Shown piece after piece: positions 10,889 to 18,067 of a stretch of 50,281 nt of DNA (positions within the stretch are counted from its first letter, which is position 1; each line of letters starts with the position of its first letter). A program made the position numbers and the translations under genes. The stretch is from assembly GCA_903970145.1 (NCBI GenBank), contig CAJCHO010000099.1, forward strand, positions 1 to 50,281, read 5' to 3'. A model generated the notes under the pieces. It was not told where the DNA came from. It did not search any database and was given only the letters and a program-made list of their open reading frames with translations. Origin of the DNA: Mycobacteriaceae bacterium (GTDB lineage: Bacteria > Pseudomonadota > Gammaproteobacteria > Burkholderiales > Burkholderiaceae_D).

Positions 10889-11380
10889 ATGGCAAGCAGC
10901 GAAAAAACTCTCTCGCACTTCGATGACCAGGGGCAAGCTCATATGGTCGATGTCGGTGCAAAGGAATTCACGCGTCGCGCGGCGCTGGCAAAGGGCAGCA
11001 TCCTTATGAAGCCTCAGACCCTTGAAGTAATTCGCGGCGGCACCGCCGGCAAGGGCGACGTTCTCGGCATTGCACGCGTCGCTGCCATCCAGGCCGCCAA
11101 AAAGACATCCGATCTGATCCCGCTTTGCCATCCGGTGAGCCTGACGGCCGTCGAAGTCAGCTTTGAAATCGATGCCGGTCACACGTGTGTGCATTGCAGT
11201 GTGCGCGCCGAATCTGTCGGTCAGACTGGCGTAGAGATGGAGGCGCTCACCGCCTGTCAGGTGGCACTCCTGACGATCTATGACATGTGCAAAGGCATCG
11301 AACGCGGCATGACGATTTCCAATGTCGGCCTCATGGAAAAGTCCGGCGGGAAATCGGGCAGCTGGCGACGTACGCCCTAG
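10889..11380 (+). CDS. moaC: Cyclic pyranopterin monophosphate synthase
   Basis: Converts the MoaA product to cyclic pyranopterin monophosphate in molybdenum cofactor synthesis. From ATG 10889 ([20 protein letters not shown]) it has 163 residues, the normal size. Conserved segments are [35 protein letters not shown] and the C-terminal KSGGKSG with active-site lysines. An in-frame extension to 10784 is rejected on length. No other moa gene is in the window, so the pathway is scattered. Confidence 0.96.
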   Translation: MASSEKTLSHFDDQGQAHMVDVGAKEFTRRAALAKGSILMKPQTLEVIRGGTAGKGDVLGIARVAAIQAAKKTSDLIPLCHPVSLTAVEVSFEIDAGHTCVHCSVRAESVGQTGVEMEALTACQVALLTIYDMCKGIERGMTISNVGLMEKSGGKSGSWRRTP

Positions 11381-11387
11381 CGGCCTG

Positions 11388-12200
11388 TTACCAGGGATTC
11401 AAAGCGAGCATGTCGACGATCGCGCCAGTCTGGCGATCGATGATGACGGCACAGTCTCCGACCTTGCCGCGCAGCGGCACGTAGCCAAGCTCATTGTCGC
11501 GATCCGCGTAGCGGGCGAGGCGTTTGAGCTCGCCGGGGTCAGCCTTGGGATTTTTTTCGCGCAACTGCGCGAGCGGCTTCAAGTGCTTTTTGACCTCGTC
11601 ACTGCCGGCCGAGTACGGGAAATAGTACTGCGGCATTTGCGGCAGGTCCGAGCCACCGATCACCGCGCTCATGGTCACCTTGCTGCGCTCGGCTGAATCC
11701 GTCGGCATTTTGGCATAGACGACGACCGGACCCGTGACGGGGATCGAGCGGAACTGCGCGTTCTCGGCCTTTGCGGCACTGCTGCGCTCGACGTCGTTGG
11801 CAAGCACCATGTCAAAGCGGTCCACGTTATAGACGATGTAGGCGGGTCGCGCGATGAATACCGCATAGCCGCCGTAGGCCAGAGCGCACAACTGGACTAT
11901 CGCCACGCACGTGAGGTCAAAGCGCAGCGACTTCTTCTTGGGGTTGAAAATGATCAGGGTGATGAAGGGCCCGAGCGTCACGTCGATGCCGAGCATCATC
12001 AGGAAAATCCCGGTCACGCCGGTCAGCGTCGCGTAGGGCGAGGGATACCAGATGAAGAACACCACCACCACGAGTATCGCCGCGACGCACAGCGAAATCC
12101 CCATATGAACAAGGCTGGCATAGACGCGAACGGGCACGCGGCGCGGTGTCTTCACGTCTGGGGCATTGATGGCGGGCCCGGATGTCGTCGAGTCGCTCAT
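11388..12200 (-). CDS. TfpX/TfpZ-type pilin accessory membrane protein
   Basis: A 270-residue inner-membrane protein from ATG 12200. It has hydrophobic segments at about residues 28-55, 60-80 and 95-120, followed by a soluble C-terminal half containing YVPLRGKVGDCAVIIDRQTG. The topology, the motif YNVDRFDMVLANDVER and the position beside pilin genes match the TfpX/TfpZ accessory family, which affects assembly or folding of particular pilin alleles in Pseudomonas. It lies 80 nt downstream of the first pilin on the same strand and very likely serves one or both pilins. Confidence 0.85.
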   Translation of the reverse strand: MSDSTTSGPAINAPDVKTPRRVPVRVYASLVHMGISLCVAAILVVVVFFIWYPSPYATLTGVTGIFLMMLGIDVTLGPFITLIIFNPKKKSLRFDLTCVAIVQLCALAYGGYAVFIARPAYIVYNVDRFDMVLANDVERSSAAKAENAQFRSIPVTGPVVVYAKMPTDSAERSKVTMSAVIGGSDLPQMPQYYFPYSAGSDEVKKHLKPLAQLREKNPKADPGELKRLARYADRDNELGYVPLRGKVGDCAVIIDRQTGAIVDMLALNPW

Positions 12201-12280
12201 GGTCTCTTTGGCCGGCAAGCTATTGGAACGAGAGCGCCCGCCCGGCGGTGGGCAAGGCGCTACGAAAGCGGCCTTTTATT

Positions 12281-12760
12281 CTAGCGGCAATTCGCCGGAG
12301 CGTATTTGGCGAGCATCGTGCCGGGATTGGTCGGCAAGCCTTGCGCGGTTGCGACGACGTTGGAGACCGAGGCACAAGCCCAGTCGATCGGTCCCGATTG
12401 ACCAACGGCGAGCGCCGTCTTGTTGATGCTCGGGGTCAAGGTAAGCGTGTTTGCCCCGGTCAGCGCGGGCAGCGCGGTGGTGCTGTAGGTGACGGTGATG
12501 TAGGTATTGACTCCGAGTCCGACGTTGGTGACGTACTTGGTCGCAATGAACTGGTAACCCAGGTCGGTAATCATGTTTGTCGAGTTGAAGTTCTCGGCTA
12601 CCGCGAGCATATCGGCGTCGGCCAGGATGATGCCTTCTGTGACCTTGGATCGGATCGTGTAGTCGGTGTAGGCGGGCAGCGCGATCGCCGCGAGGATGCC
12701 AATAATTGCGACTACGATCATCAGTTCGATCAGCGTGAATCCTGTGGCCAGCTTTTTCAC
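12281..12760 (-). CDS. Type IV pilin (downstream paralog)
   Basis: A 159-residue class-III-signal pilin. A short leader (MKKLATG) precedes the methylated Phe+1 and [19 protein letters not shown], with Glu5; PilD-type cleavage is expected after Gly. Two cysteines near the C-terminus (DWACAS and ANCR) would form the D-region disulfide loop. GTG at 12760 is preferred over GTG 12766 because GGAG lies 9 nt upstream rather than 3. It shares the C-terminal [12 protein letters not shown] and most of the DWACASV region with the next pilin, so the two are tandem duplicates. It lies beyond a strong terminator and may be expressed less. Confidence 0.92.
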   Translation of the reverse strand: MKKLATGFTLIELMIVVAIIGILAAIALPAYTDYTIRSKVTEGIILADADMLAVAENFNSTNMITDLGYQFIATKYVTNVGLGVNTYITVTYSTTALPALTGANTLTLTPSINKTALAVGQSGPIDWACASVSNVVATAQGLPTNPGTMLAKYAPANCR

Positions 12761-12869
12761 GATCACTCACTCCGAAGTAGTAGGCGCGGCCAGCCGCGCA
12801 TCGTCCGGGGGTCCTGGTAGTCGCTGCACGTGCGCCCGATATCGCCGCGTCCAGCCGTGCCATTAGTCT

Positions 12870-12888
12870 CCTGCCACGAGTCGGCAGG
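12870..12888 (-). repeat. Small inverted repeat upstream of downstream pilin
   Basis: CCTGCC (12870-12875) and GGCAGG (12883-12888) form a 6-bp stem with a 7-nt loop, between the terminator of the first pilin and the start of the second. No T-run follows on either strand, so it is not a plain terminator. It could be an operator or an RNA leader hairpin, or chance. Confidence 0.3.
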
Positions 12889-12909
12889 GTTTCATCAGGT
12901 GAGTCTATG

Positions 12910-12930
12910 AAAAAGGGCGCCGAAGCGCCC
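12910..12930 (-). terminator. Rho-independent terminator after upstream pilin
   Basis: On the minus strand GGGCGC-TTCG-GCGCCC (12915-12930) is a 6-bp all-GC stem closed by a TTCG tetraloop and followed by TTTTT (12910-12914). It lies about 65 nt after the stop of the 12995-13495 pilin and separates the two pilin transcripts. Confidence 0.9.
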
Positions 12931-12994
12931 CCTTCCCTCGTTCTTCGCTACCCAGCCCCAACCGATTATGCTGGTCAGAACCGGGCTGCGAGAC

Positions 12995-13495
12995 TTAGCG
13001 GCAGTTCGCCGGAGCGTACTTGGCGAGCATCGTGCCGGCAGCGCCGACCACCAGGCCCTGGCCGGTCGCAACAACGTTGGTCACCGAAGCGCAGGCCCAG
13101 TCAATCGGACCGATCGAAGTGGTAGCCAGCGCAGCCTTGTTGACGTTCGGGGTGAGCGTCAGCGTATTGGCACCAACCAGGGTCGTGATACCGCCAGCAG
13201 CGGTCTGGTAGCCGATCGTCACGAGACCAGCGGCACCGATGGTGATGGAGCTCACGTACTTGGTTGCGGTAAAGCTGAATCCGGCGGCGGTGTTGCTGGT
13301 AGCAACGATACCGTTGGACTGGAAGGTTTCAGCGACAGCCAGCTTGGCGGCTTCGGCCTGAACCAGACCTTCAGACACCTTCGCACGCACCGTGTAATCC
13401 TGGTACGCAGGCAGCGCGATTGCAGCAAGAATACCGATAATCGCAACCACGATCATCAGTTCGATCAGCGTAAAGCCCTTTTGAATCTTTTTCAT
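12995..13495 (-). CDS. pilA: Type IV major pilin
   Basis: A 166-residue prepilin starting at ATG 13495, with CGGAG about 6 nt upstream. Leader MKKIQKG, cleavage before Phe, then [20 protein letters not shown] with Glu5; the Cys pair DWACASV and ANCR defines the C-terminal disulfide loop. Small residues (Ala, Gly, Thr, Val) dominate the globular domain, as in major pilins. Its own sigma-54 promoter, upstream inverted repeat and strong terminator point to it being the main, highly expressed pilin. It follows the GAF-PilB ATPase gene by 216 nt on the same strand. Confidence 0.93.
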   Translation of the reverse strand: MKKIQKGFTLIELMIVVAIIGILAAIALPAYQDYTVRAKVSEGLVQAEAAKLAVAETFQSNGIVATSNTAAGFSFTATKYVSSITIGAAGLVTIGYQTAAGGITTLVGANTLTLTPNVNKAALATTSIGPIDWACASVTNVVATGQGLVVGAAGTMLAKYAPANCR

Positions 13496-13547
13496 CTCAA
13501 TCTCCGTGGAAAGGGGGCGAGAGGGATCTCTCTCGGTGTACATCAAC

Positions 13548-13562
13548 GCAAGCACCGTGCCA
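13548..13562 (-). promoter_or_regulatory. Sigma-54 promoter of the pilin gene
   Basis: On the minus strand TGGCAC (13557-13562), five bases, then TTGC (13548-13551): an exact match to the -24/-12 consensus with correct spacing. Transcription would start near 13537, about 42 nt before the ATG at 13495. PilR-type activation of pilA through RpoN is the known pattern in Pseudomonas and relatives. Confidence 0.88.
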
Positions 13563-13643
13563 GCGCGAAATCGCATCCAATTCACAGTTAACGTCGTGAA
13601 TCGACAACGAAATTTAGAAGAATTAACGCTTCAAAGTCAACAC

Positions 13644-13681
13644 CTGACAATTTTGGTCAGGGTAGCGCACGAATTGTCAGT
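13644..13681 (-). promoter_or_regulatory. Candidate enhancer-binding (PilR-like) site
   Basis: A perfect 9-bp inverted repeat, CTGACAATT (13644-13652) and AATTGTCAG (13673-13681), with an internal GTCAGG (13656-13661) adding a second smaller pairing. It lies about 80-120 bp upstream of the sigma-54 promoter, the usual place for a NtrC-family activator site. The TGTC core recalls reported PilR sites, but the assignment is inference. Confidence 0.5.
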
Positions 13682-13711
13682 CGGTCTTGGGAATCAGGCG
13701 GAGCGCCCCGG

Positions 13712-16147
13712 CTATTTGATACAGACCATCCGTACCTGTTTCAGATCGGTCAGACCCATCAGCACCTTCTCCAAACCGTCCATTTTCAGGGTGCGCATAC
13801 CCTCGGAAATGGCGGTGGTGAACATCTCCGCCACACGGGCGTGTTCCTGGATGTTCTTCTTGATCGCATCGGTTCCGGAGAGTAGCTCATGCAGGCCCAC
13901 CCGGCCCTTGTAACCGGTGCCCCCACATTTCTCACAGCCTTTGGTCCGGTAGAAGCTCAACTTGCCGTTCTTGCCGTATTCCTTGAGCCAGCCTTCGTAC
14001 ATGCGCTTGGCCTCGCCCTGCGGATCCTTCTTCCACTCCTCCGTGTTGCGCAACTCCTCGGCATATTCGGTCATGAAGTTCTTCACTTCAGCCTGATCGG
14101 GCTGGTACTCCTCCTTGCAGGAGCACAGGCGCTTGGCCAGACGCTGGGCCAGCACACCAAGTAGCGCGTCCGCAAAATTAAACGGGTCCATCCCCATGTC
14201 AAGCAGCCGGATGATAGATTCCGGAGCGCTGTTGGTGTGCAAGGTGGCGAACACCAGGTGACCCGTGAGAGAGGCCTCGATGCCGGTTGCGACCGTCTCC
14301 TTGTCGCGCATTTCACCAACCATGATGATGTCCGGATCGGCACGCAGAAACGACTTCATCACGGTCGCAAAATCAAGGCCGGCCTTGCGATTGACCTGGA
14401 CCTGGCGCAAGCCCTTTTGGGTGATTTCAACCGGATCCTCGGCCGTCCAGATCTTGGTCTCAGGGGTGTTCAAGTGCCCCAGCACCGAATGTAGAGTCGT
14501 CGTCTTGCCCGAACCAGTCGGTCCGCATACGAAGAACAAGCCGTAAGGTTTGCTGACGATCGCCTTCAGGCGCTCGAGATTATGGGTAGTGAGCCCCAAC
14601 TTATCTACGGGAATCGGCTCACCCGCAGCAAGAATACGCATGACAATGTCTTCGACGCCGCCAGCTGAAGGGATCGTCGCGACCCGCAACTCGATGTCCA
14701 GCGGCCCGAATTTCTTGAACTTGATCTTGCCGTCCTGCGGCTTGCGCTTCTCGGAGATGTCGAGATCGCACATGATTTTCAGGCGAGCGACGAGAGGCGA
14801 GCGATAGCTCGCCGGGACCTCGATGTAGGGCACGAGCGAGCCATCCTTGCGAAAGCGGATCTCGGTCTTGGCCTTGCCCGGATAGGGCTCGATATGGATA
14901 TCGGACGCTCCCTGCTGGTAGGCATCGATGATGATCTTGTTGACGAACTTCACGAGCTCGTTGTCAGCCGCTGCCGAGACATCGTCGCCGTCGCCAATCT
15001 CGGTGCCCGAGTCGGAGTCCTCAAGATCGCTCAGCATGCTGCCGATCGAGGAGCTGGTGAATTCATCGCCAAACAGCTGATCGAGCGTCTTCTTGAATTC
15101 CTCGCGTGTCGTGACCCGATAGTCGACCTTGGAGGCTTTGGGGAAAATATTGCCGACTACGCGCGACGAGCGGATGCGCTCGGGGTCCATGGCGAGAATC
15201 ACAAGTCCGGTCGGGCCATCTTCGATGGGCATCCATTCTGACGACTCGACATAGTCGCGCTTTAGGGACTTCAGAAGATCGATCGGCTTGATGCGGTCGA
15301 TCTTGAAGGGTTCATAGCTCACGCCGAAGAACTTGGACAGCGACTGCCCGATCGCCTCACGCTTGACCTGAAATTCCTGGACGAGCACCGTCTCGATGTC
15401 GATGGCCTTGCGCCGCGCCGAATTGGTCGCGAGCGTCATTTCTTCGGCCGACAGCACCGCATTGGCAATCAGTCCGTCGTACTTGGTCCGCGGCCCAACG
15501 GCAACCCCGGCCGCCTTGGTAACGAGCTCTTCTTCCTTCTTGCGATTGCGCATGGCGATCGCAAGCGTCTTGCAAAGCTCTTCGATGCCGTCGACCTCGA
15601 TCTCGCCGAAGGGCTGGCCCGCCTTGTTGTTGATGATCTGGACCACGCCGATAAGCTCACCCTCGCCGCCATCCTTGGCGGCTTCGGCAACGATTGGCGC
15701 GGCGAGCACCTGCTTGGTTCGATAGCCGGTGCGCTTGTCGACTTCTTTCAAGAACTTGAGATCGCTGTGGATGGCTTTGAGTTCGGCCTCGTCGTAGATA
15801 TCGGTCACGTTCACGATGGCACGAGCATGGGCGGCGTAGCCGGCAATGCTGGCCGCCGAAATCGGCAGCTTCAGGTCGCGAAACGCGTTCAGGCCGGTCT
15901 TGACCTTGGAGATGATCGATTTGCCATCTTCGCTGACAACGTAGATCGTCAGGCGGTCGGCATTGAAGACGCGGCAAATGTCGCCGCTGACCTCGAGGAT
16001 GATCTCGTCAATGTTCTGCGTCGCGTGGACGCGATTGGTCACATGCTGGAGATTCTTCGAGAACAGCAGCTTGACGTTGAGCTCGCGTGCAGCCCCCGCA
16101 CCCTTGGCCGCCGGCTTGTCGGTCGCTCCCCCCACCACTGCACTCAT
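13712..16147 (-). CDS. GAF-domain PilB/GspE-type secretion ATPase
   Basis: An 811-residue protein from ATG 16147, preceded by AAGGACG. Residues about 22-210 are a GAF sensor domain (LTIYVVSEDGKSIISKV, IGVVQIINNKAGQPFGEIE). About 245-385 is a GspE N-terminal-like domain, and about 400-790 the motor ATPase, with Walker A GPTGSGKTTTLHS (Lys548), Walker B DIIMVGEMRD, His box FATLHTN, and the Cys motif CEKCGGTGYKG. PilB normally has about 570 residues; the GAF domain explains the excess. It is the last gene of a seven-gene signalling operon and precedes the pilins. No pilC, pilD or pilQ is nearby, so whether it drives pili, secretion or acts as a regulator is open. Confidence 0.88.
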   Translation of the reverse strand: MSAVVGGATDKPAAKGAGAARELNVKLLFSKNLQHVTNRVHATQNIDEIILEVSGDICRVFNADRLTIYVVSEDGKSIISKVKTGLNAFRDLKLPISAASIAGYAAHARAIVNVTDIYDEAELKAIHSDLKFLKEVDKRTGYRTKQVLAAPIVAEAAKDGGEGELIGVVQIINNKAGQPFGEIEVDGIEELCKTLAIAMRNRKKEEELVTKAAGVAVGPRTKYDGLIANAVLSAEEMTLATNSARRKAIDIETVLVQEFQVKREAIGQSLSKFFGVSYEPFKIDRIKPIDLLKSLKRDYVESSEWMPIEDGPTGLVILAMDPERIRSSRVVGNIFPKASKVDYRVTTREEFKKTLDQLFGDEFTSSSIGSMLSDLEDSDSGTEIGDGDDVSAAADNELVKFVNKIIIDAYQQGASDIHIEPYPGKAKTEIRFRKDGSLVPYIEVPASYRSPLVARLKIMCDLDISEKRKPQDGKIKFKKFGPLDIELRVATIPSAGGVEDIVMRILAAGEPIPVDKLGLTTHNLERLKAIVSKPYGLFFVCGPTGSGKTTTLHSVLGHLNTPETKIWTAEDPVEITQKGLRQVQVNRKAGLDFATVMKSFLRADPDIIMVGEMRDKETVATGIEASLTGHLVFATLHTNSAPESIIRLLDMGMDPFNFADALLGVLAQRLAKRLCSCKEEYQPDQAEVKNFMTEYAEELRNTEEWKKDPQGEAKRMYEGWLKEYGKNGKLSFYRTKGCEKCGGTGYKGRVGLHELLSGTDAIKKNIQEHARVAEMFTTAISEGMRTLKMDGLEKVLMGLTDLKQVRMVCIK

Positions 16148-16175
16148 TCCCGTCCTTCCGTCTCCAGGGCGCACA

Positions 16176-17258
16176 CTATCCTTGGCTTGATTCGCGCGCA
16201 CCGTAGAGTCCACCAACCAGCACGGCAGCCCGGAAACCGTGCTGCGCGAGGAGAAAAGCCGCTGCGGCGCTGCGTCGTCCGCTCTGGCAATAAGTGATGT
16301 ATTCGCTGCGCGTGTCGAGCACCGTCAAGGCATGCCGCAACTCGCCCAGGGGAATATTCACCGCTCCCTGTATTCTGTCATGCTGGAATTCGGAAGGAAA
16401 GCGCACATCGAGCCATTGTGCCCCTCTTGCGACCCGGCGACCGGCCTCAAAAAAGCTGATTTCAGTCAAAAGCGGGCGCTTTAAGAGCTCCTCGAAGTCA
16501 TGCTTGGACAGGCGTAACAGACGCCCGTCAGTCTTCATGGTGGCTGTGGCGTTGCGCGAGCCCTCGGCGATCAGGGCCTCCTCGCCAAAAGCATCGCCCG
16601 CCTTGAGATCAGCCAGTGGCATGTCTACACCACCGACAAAGCGGGTTACGCGAACGCGCCCGGCATCAACGACGTAATAAAAGTCGCCCGGACCGCCTTC
16701 CCGGACCACCACATCGCCGCGCCGCGCCTCGATCGGGACAAAGCGCTTGAGCAACTCAGCGATATGGGCCGGCGGCAGGGCCCGGAAAACGCCCGAAGTG
16801 AGGGCATCGACGCTAAAAACCTCGGCAAAACTGCTCCAGTCGACGGTGGCCTGCTCGGGCTTGTGCTCGTCGCGCGCCACGCGCGGCAATTCAAGCTGGC
16901 CGATCGACTCGATCTGGTTCCAGGTGACCATGATGTCGATCAAATCGTCATCGATGCGCACCACTTCAATCTGCTCGAGCGCGCGCAACTGCACATCCGG
17001 TTCGCCTTTGGCCAAAGGCAGGCGAGCTGCGGCACTGCCGGCGGCGATGCGCACGCGCGTGCCCGCCGGACTGACCGACTCGACCGAGCCGCGTGCGAGG
17101 TAACTCGATTGTTCGGTGCGCGCCGAGCCGGCCAAAGGATCGGTGCCGGCAGGCAGCACCTCACTGCGGCAAAAGCTCGCCAATTCCTGTAGCCGCTCGT
17201 CTGACAGCGCGCTAAACGGCTCAAAGCCGCGCAGCGTGGAGGCGGACAAGGAGGCCAT
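16176..17258 (-). CDS. Cyclic-nucleotide-binding / rhodanese protein
   Basis: A 360-residue soluble protein. The N-terminal 130 residues look like a degenerate cyclic-nucleotide-binding fold (FEPFSALSDERLQELASFCR). About 150-260 is a second, better domain with the phosphate-binding cassette FGEEALIAEGSRNATAT, where Glu226 and Arg235 are the expected ribose and phosphate ligands. About 268-355 is a rhodanese domain with catalytic Cys324 in YCQSGRRS. There is no DNA-binding helix-turn-helix, so it is not a CRP-type activator. It is probably the reader of the cyclic nucleotide made by the cyclase two genes upstream; the rhodanese may pass on a sulfur or redox signal. It lies 13 nt after the MBL gene and 28 nt before the GAF-ATPase gene. 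Confidence 0.85.
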   Translation of the reverse strand: MASLSASTLRGFEPFSALSDERLQELASFCRSEVLPAGTDPLAGSARTEQSSYLARGSVESVSPAGTRVRIAAGSAAARLPLAKGEPDVQLRALEQIEVVRIDDDLIDIMVTWNQIESIGQLELPRVARDEHKPEQATVDWSSFAEVFSVDALTSGVFRALPPAHIAELLKRFVPIEARRGDVVVREGGPGDFYYVVDAGRVRVTRFVGGVDMPLADLKAGDAFGEEALIAEGSRNATATMKTDGRLLRLSKHDFEELLKRPLLTEISFFEAGRRVARGAQWLDVRFPSEFQHDRIQGAVNIPLGELRHALTVLDTRSEYITYCQSGRRSAAAAFLLAQHGFRAAVLVGGLYGARESSQG

Positions 17259-17271
17259 GGCTATTTCCGCC

Positions 17272-18042
17272 CTAAATCTCGAAAACCTGGCCGTTTTGCA
17301 GCATTCGCGGATTGAACTCTCCCGCGTCGTCTTCGATTTCCTGCATCGTCAGCTCGATTTCACCCGGTTTGAGATGGGTGATGAAAATCTCGGGCTCGCG
17401 CTCCAGACGCGCCAGTTCCTCGGCCAGCATGGAGGGGCACAGGTGCTTGGAGACTTCGGCGAGAGCCCGTTCCCGATTGCAGAATGCCGTCTCGATAATC
17501 AGGTAGCGCAGATCGCGCATGCGATTGATGATCGGCCAGAATGCATCGTTGGTGCTAGTGTCCCCGGTGAAGGCCAGGGCTGCACCCGACGGACTGGAGA
17601 GGGCATAGCCAATCGCGGGTACTGTGTGATTGGCCGGCAGCGCCGTAAAAGTGCGTGCGCCGATCGTGACGGACTCCCCGACCTTGAGCGGCACGTATGA
17701 CATGAAGGGCTGGGTCGGACTCGGAATGACGGTGAAATCGGGCCAGACCTGCCAGTTGAAGATGTGCTCAGTAAGCGTCGCCAGCGTTTCCGGCAGCGCA
17801 TGGACCATCAAGGGGCGACTGCGCATACCGCCAGCGGTATCGACCAGAAACGGGATCGAGCAGATGTGATCCAGATGGCTGTGGGTCAGAAACACATGGT
17901 CGATCTGGGTCAGCTCGGCAAGCGTCAGGTCGCCCACACCCGTGCCGGCATCGATCAGGACGTCGTGGTCGACCAGAAGCGAGGTGGTGCGCAAGTGGCG
18001 CCCACCGATCCCGCCACTGCAACCCAGTATCCGTACTTTCAT
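17272..18042 (-). CDS. MBL-fold hydrolase, class-II cNMP phosphodiesterase-like
   Basis: A 256-residue metallo-beta-lactamase-fold protein. It starts MKVRILGCSGGIGG and has the metal motif His54-Ser-His56-Leu-Asp58-His59 followed by ICSIPFLVD. That segment agrees with the start of the class-II cyclic-nucleotide phosphodiesterase signature (HxHLDH, hydrophobic, x, Gly/Ser) but not all of it. Further ligands fit PANHTVPAIGY, FTGDTSTND and the C-terminal ITHLKPGE. Its place between an adenylate cyclase and a cyclic-nucleotide-binding protein supports phosphodiesterase activity. Other MBL activities such as RNase Z-like remain possible. Confidence 0.75.
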   Translation of the reverse strand: MKVRILGCSGGIGGRHLRTTSLLVDHDVLIDAGTGVGDLTLAELTQIDHVFLTHSHLDHICSIPFLVDTAGGMRSRPLMVHALPETLATLTEHIFNWQVWPDFTVIPSPTQPFMSYVPLKVGESVTIGARTFTALPANHTVPAIGYALSSPSGAALAFTGDTSTNDAFWPIINRMRDLRYLIIETAFCNRERALAEVSKHLCPSMLAEELARLEREPEIFITHLKPGEIELTMQEIEDDAGEFNPRMLQNGQVFEI

Positions 18043-18067
18043 GAGGCAGATCGTAGCCGCGCTACGC

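Noticed and set aside
9284..11194. Extended 636-residue form of the M48 protease
   Set aside because: The extra 132 residues run antisense through moaC and precede a clear signal peptide that starts at ATG 10798.
12857..12862. Second sigma-54 promoter (TGGCAC) for the downstream pilin
   Set aside because: The -24 half is perfect but the correctly spaced -12 position reads GACG instead of TTGC.
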